Part shown: positions 5,730 to 8,675 of the stretch, piece after piece | Position numbering within the stretch: position 1 is the first letter of the stretch | Layout: the number at the start of each line of letters is the position of its first letter | DNA from: Candidatus Kuenenia stuttgartensis | GTDB lineage: Bacteria > Planctomycetota > Planctomycetia > Isosphaerales > Isosphaeraceae | Direction of reading: 5' to 3' | Assembly: GCA_945874095.1 (NCBI GenBank) | Contig: CAMCFM010000147.1 | Span: 1 to 8,675, forward strand | Length of the DNA: 8,675 bases | Made by a program: the position numbers and the translations under genes | The notes under the pieces: model-generated | Told to the model about the DNA's origin: nothing | The model's database searches: none | What the model saw: only the letters and a program-made list of their open reading frames with translations

Positions 5730-7745
5730 TCAATTCGCCTTGATCCCATTGGGCAGGACCGGTAAGGGCTTGCCCACATCAAACAATTTCGCCGCACGTT
5801 CTTCGAGGACCGGTGCCGGCGTCCGTGTGCCTGCGGCTGGACGCAATTTGACCAGATGCTCGATCAACACCCGGCGCACTTCCTGAATCGCCTCAGGACT
5901 CTTCTGCACTGAGTGATCGGACCGGACCAGCTTTTCACTGGCCACACCGTCCAGATGACTGCTCCGATAAGGTACCACGCCGTCGGTGGAATCGGCCGGA
6001 GGGCCAGGACGGTTGGCTCCGATGATCGAGTGGAACGTGACGTCAGGACCGCTTTTCATTTCCATAAGGGCCGTCAGGACCGGGTTGTTGGTCGAGAGGG
6101 TTTCAATCGAGTTCGGTAATCGCCGGAACCGCTTGCGATCAAACGCATCGGGATTGTCGGCAATCAACGTGGACAACAGCTTTTGGATATGGTCCGAATC
6201 TTCGATCAATGAGGAGCTGACCCGACCGATCATGCCCCTGCTCAGGTCCGAACCCCGGTGCGGTGTGGCCAGATAAACCACGCGTCGCACGCTTGGCATG
6301 GGCTCAAAGAACAGGAACTGGCGAAGTTCTGTCAGTACCTCAGGAGGGCCAAGGATCTCTTGAAATGGTCGGTCGCTGTGCAATTGCCAGAACCGGTCTC
6401 CACTGGATACGGCCAGACTGTGACACAAAAGCCCGCCCATACTGTGCCCGAGTAGAACCATCTGATCAAAGTCGGGGGCGGCGCCTTCGGTATTAAACTG
6501 GGTACGGGCCTGCCATAAGGCTTCACGCAGGCTCGACATGGCAATGGGCACATGGGCGCCTGTGGGATAGGCAAAAAGCATGAACTGATAATTTTCACGC
6601 ACTCGCGGATCGTTCATCAGTTCATTGATCATGGGAATCCAGGTCAGTGGAGAGCTGGCCAGCCCGTGCACCATGACGACCGGAATCTTGCCAGTCTCAT
6701 ATGGACGGAGCAGCGTCAGACCGGATTTTTTCGATAAATCGCCAGGCTTGATCAGGTTCGAAATTTTCTCTCTGTCGGCATCGCGGAACTGTTCCGACTT
6801 CGACCACATATAAGCCAAAGGCGTGGTCAGGTCAAATTCCAATGGAAGCAAGGCTTTGGGATCACTGCCGACCTGGCGGAACCGGATCGGGTCGATCAGT
6901 TCGACGACAAATTCCTCGTCGCCTTTTTTATCCAGAGGCTGTTCCAGACGCGACTTGGGATGCATAAACGCCGTCAGAGGGAATGCCGCTTCCGTGGGCA
7001 GGAACCGCTCAAGGGCCGCCGTGGTCGGATTGTCATCCGATTTCAGCTTTTTACGAAGGGCGATCATGGGCACGCCCACACCATATTGGCGGGTCTGCGT
7101 TTCCACTCCGGTGAGTTCATAATCCGAGGCGAACATCATTTCGCCGATCTCATTTCGGGGCCACGGCGAACCTTCATCCACAGCGAGCCTGACCTTGGCC
7201 TTCTGGCCTCGAAGGGTCAGTTCAATGGATTCGCCCATCGGAACGCGGCCTTTGACCAAAGCAGTGCGGATCAATCGTTCGAGTGCGGCATTATAAATAT
7301 CACAGGCGAGCCGGAATCGAGGGTCGGATGGCTGACGGCCGGCGGCCAGAGCGGGTGAGAACAGGTAATCATAGGCATATGTGAGTGCATCCAGATACCG
7401 ATCGAGCACTTGATCGCGCTGGCGGTCGAATGAAATCAGCTTGGTTTGATCATGCCTGCGGCCTTCGAGCCAGTTGAGTTCAGCGAGGGCATAGATTAGA
7501 TCAGCGTCATCTTTTTGACCTTGGGCGGTACGTTCGAGGCTGGCCAGAACGCGGGTAGGGTCGGTTTTGTATCGTTTATTAAGACCATGCCGGGTCAGGG
7601 TTTCCATGGTGCGTTCGCTGGGCTTGTCGAATTGCGACAGGCTCCGGGCGAGCGCGGAATGGGCACGATCACTTTTGGTAGCCTGAAAGTTCAGGTCAAC
7701 GAAACCAATACTTGCCGCCACAGCCATCCAGAGAGCTAGATTCAT
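5730..7745 (-). CDS. Large alpha/beta hydrolase (lipase/esterase-like) with long N-terminal region
   Basis: About 671 residues from ATG 7745, or 680 from an in-frame TTG at 7772. Using the 680 numbering, the hydrolase domain starts near 360: oxyanion-loop VMVHGLASSP (His369-Gly370), nucleophile elbow GHSMGG with Ser444, a strand VVYLATPHRGSD (498-509), acid Asp597 in STDGVVPYRSSH and His620 in SDHS. This is a complete triad in lipase-like order. The LATPHRGS and DGVVP motifs resemble lipases and PGAP1-like esterases. The first 30 residues hold a hydrophobic segment (LALWMAVAASIGFV) that should export or anchor the protein. Residues 35-360 are a helical region (DADLIYALAELNWLEG is TPR-like in flavour) followed by a probable beta-rich part; I do not recognise a named domain there. 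ATG 7745 has GGGAG 10 nt upstream; the TTG start would add two arginines before the hydrophobic segment, which suits a signal anchor. Substrate is unknown, probably a lipid or ester in the periplasm. Confidence 0.85.
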   Translation of the reverse strand: MNLALWMAVAASIGFVDLNFQATKSDRAHSALARSLSQFDKPSERTMETLTRHGLNKRYKTDPTRVLASLERTAQGQKDDADLIYALAELNWLEGRRHDQTKLISFDRQRDQVLDRYLDALTYAYDYLFSPALAAGRQPSDPRFRLACDIYNAALERLIRTALVKGRVPMGESIELTLRGQKAKVRLAVDEGSPWPRNEIGEMMFASDYELTGVETQTRQYGVGVPMIALRKKLKSDDNPTTAALERFLPTEAAFPLTAFMHPKSRLEQPLDKKGDEEFVVELIDPIRFRQVGSDPKALLPLEFDLTTPLAYMWSKSEQFRDADREKISNLIKPGDLSKKSGLTLLRPYETGKIPVVMVHGLASSPLTWIPMINELMNDPRVRENYQFMLFAYPTGAHVPIAMSSLREALWQARTQFNTEGAAPDFDQMVLLGHSMGGLLCHSLAVSSGDRFWQLHSDRPFQEILGPPEVLTELRQFLFFEPMPSVRRVVYLATPHRGSDLSRGMIGRVSSSLIEDSDHIQKLLSTLIADNPDAFDRKRFRRLPNSIETLSTNNPVLTALMEMKSGPDVTFHSIIGANRPGPPADSTDGVVPYRSSHLDGVASEKLVRSDHSVQKSPEAIQEVRRVLIEHLVKLRPAAGTRTPAPVLEERAAKLFDVGKPLPVLPNGIKAN

Positions 7746-8168
7746 GGCTCGGCCACTCCCTCGCACCGACAAATAGATTCTGTCCGGAATGTGACGACCA
7801 CGCCACGCGCAGCCAATTCACAGGGACCTGGCGTCTTCGCACCACTACCCAGGATTTCAATCAGAGCATTGCGACCGCCATGCCGCAATGGGACCATCCA
7901 CACTTCGCCAGAATCTTAGAGGATCGACCAGAATGGTCAAGCCGAGTTGGTTCAGATTTTACAGACTTTGACAATTCATTTTGAATGGACCGGCTTTGAT
8001 GACGAGAGGATATGGCGATGCATGGACGGATCCACGGGACTTCATCCGAGGTGAATCGGGTATGCTCCACGAAAACAACTCAGCTCAAATAAACTGGCCT
8101 TCCGATAGGCTCCTCGGTTATGATGAAATATAGGCTTGGTTGAGAATGAAAAAAGGTTGACGAAGGGA
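7746..8168. other. Gene-free spacer between divergent hydrolase and DUF433 genes
   Basis: This stretch should hold divergent promoters for the hydrolase (minus) and the DUF433 gene (plus). No convincing gene, RNA or repeat is visible. Frames of 69-90 codons cross it on both strands but show low-complexity composition, no recognisable motif and no good ribosome-binding site. TATGAT at 8119-8124 could be a -10 element for the DUF433 gene, but no matching -35 was found. Confidence 0.45.
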
Positions 8169-8423
8169 ATGGCTGTGCGACCATCAGATTCGGCAATTTG
8201 CGAGAAAATCAGGATTGATCCGGCCATTTGCAATGGTAGACCCATCGTCAAGGGCACTCGGATTACAGTTCAAAGTATCCTTGAATTCCTGGCAGCAGGC
8301 GACTCGATTGATGATATTCTGGGAGAATTTCCGCAACTCAGGCGATCTGATATAGATGCCTGTTTGGGATTTGCTTCAAGGATCATGGCAAATCGGATCT
8401 CTGTAGAGAGTTTTGTTCTGTGA
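8169..8423 (+). CDS. DUF433 family protein, VapB-like antitoxin
   Basis: An 84-residue protein with the family core clearly visible: RIDPAICNGRPIVKGTRITV (15-34), then SILEFLAAGDSIDDILGEFP (36-55), and QLRRSDIDACLGFASRIM (56-73). The invariant-looking G-P-KGTRI-V and the D-I-L--(F/Y)P-L---DI pattern are diagnostic of DUF433. These small helix-turn-helix-like proteins commonly act as antitoxins and DNA-binding autoregulators beside PIN-like DUF5615 toxins. ATG 8169 gives the usual family length; an in-frame TTG at 8136 would add 11 charged residues with no family similarity. The nearest purine-rich sequence is AAAAAAGG around 8148-8155, somewhat far for ATG 8169. The expected toxin gene is not found directly downstream: only 110 nt separate the stop from the apparent insertion-sequence end, so it may be an orphan or its partner may have been displaced. 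Confidence 0.85.
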   Translation: MAVRPSDSAICEKIRIDPAICNGRPIVKGTRITVQSILEFLAAGDSIDDILGEFPQLRRSDIDACLGFASRIMANRISVESFVL

Positions 8424-8513
8424 ACGGTCAAAAACAGGCTCATTCCACGCCTATTCGCTACTGGGTTTTTGAATACATTTACGGCTTGTCTGGCAGTGCC
8501 CTGCGGATAGTTT

Positions 8514-8538
8514 GCTAGCCGGTTTAGCGCTAGCCCGG
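8514..8538. repeat. Short direct repeat at the insertion-sequence boundary
   Basis: GCTAGCCGG at 8514-8522 recurs as GCTAGCCCGG at 8529-8538 with one inserted C. The palindromes GCTAGC (twice) and AGCGCT fall within these 25 bp. This may be part of the element's end or of its target region. Confidence 0.4.
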
Positions 8539-8568
8539 ATATTTCACGAGAAAATGTTTAACAATCTA

Positions 8569-8597
8569 TTGTATTGCATCTATGCATTTGTTATAAT
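8569..8597 (+). promoter_or_regulatory. Near-consensus sigma70 promoter of the transposase gene
   Basis: TTGTAT (8569-8574) and a perfect TATAAT (8592-8597) are separated by 17 nt. Transcription would begin near 8604, about 38 nt before the ATG at 8642. Confidence 0.55.
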
Positions 8598-8641
8598 TAG
8601 ACTTACGGAAACACATCTATTCTAGAAAAGGCTTTTCACAC

Positions 8642-8675
8642 ATGACATCTTGTTTTAAAAAACCTCTCCAGTTTT
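8642..8675 (+). CDS. N-terminus of putative IS1380-like transposase (partial)
   Basis: Only eleven codons are present: MTSCFKKPLQF. The pattern M-T-x-C-x-x-x-P-L-x-F recalls, from memory, the first residues of IS1380-family DDE transposases, which continue into a strand with D-G-G and T-S-D-G/A-G motifs. That continuation is beyond the edge and would settle the call. A strong promoter lies just upstream, but there is no clear ribosome-binding site. The evidence is short, so another AT-rich gene start is possible. Confidence 0.38.
   Translation, partial: MTSCFKKPLQF

Larger units (their letters stand above)
8534..8675 (+). mobile_element. Left end of an insertion sequence, probably IS1380-like (partial)
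   Basis: From about 8534 (CCCGGATATTTCACGAG) the base composition turns AT-rich, a near-consensus promoter follows, and an ORF starting at 8642 opens with residues like those of IS1380-family transposases. A terminus beginning CC fits what is known of that family. The other end and the target duplication are outside the window, so the exact boundary is a guess. Confidence 0.42.

Noticed and set aside
7861..8070. 69-codon minus-strand frame in the spacer
   Set aside because: No motif, no ribosome-binding site, and composition unlike the neighbouring genes.

Overview
The window looks like chromosomal DNA from a Planctomycetes-type bacterium. This is an inference from gene content: a multi-pass membrane protein carrying a tyrosine-phosphatase domain beside a stand-alone ketosynthase/ACP pair, a large secreted-type alpha/beta hydrolase with a long N-terminal region, and a VapB-like DUF433 protein. 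Base composition is moderate (roughly mid-50s % GC by eye) through the genes and falls sharply after about position 8540. No rRNA, tRNA or CRISPR array was seen.

Left part, minus strand (3952 down to 1): a probable four-gene operon in the order beta-ketoacyl-ACP synthase (3952-2660), acyl carrier protein (2667-2410), LpxL/HtrB-like acyltransferase (2334-1282), and membrane protein with a C-terminal Cys-X5-Arg phosphatase domain (1163 to beyond the left edge). The ketosynthase and ACP overlap by 8 nt. The natural reading is a dedicated acyl-chain or lipid-modifying module: the ketosynthase elongates a chain on the ACP, the acyltransferase moves it to a membrane acceptor, and the phosphatase may act on a lipid phosphate or a protein. 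The last step is a guess. The phosphatase gene has no stop codon inside the window and is easily missed. A candidate promoter lies at 4011-4038.

Middle (3953-4613): a 661-nt gene-free spacer. It holds a compact cluster of imperfect repeats: two 51-bp direct copies 73 bp apart, plus a third copy in the opposite orientation that makes a long interrupted inverted repeat. The rest of the spacer shows only a weak candidate promoter.

Right part: a secreted serine hydrolase of the class C beta-lactamase/PBP fold (4614-5711, plus) converges on a large alpha/beta hydrolase with a complete Ser-Asp-His triad (7745-5730, minus), with only 18 nt between them. After a 423-nt spacer comes a DUF433 antitoxin-like gene (8169-8423, plus) with no recognisable toxin behind it. 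About 110 nt further on begins what I read as the left end of an insertion sequence, probably IS1380-like. It has a near-consensus sigma70 promoter (TTGTAT-17-TATAAT) and the first 11 codons of a transposase running off the right edge.
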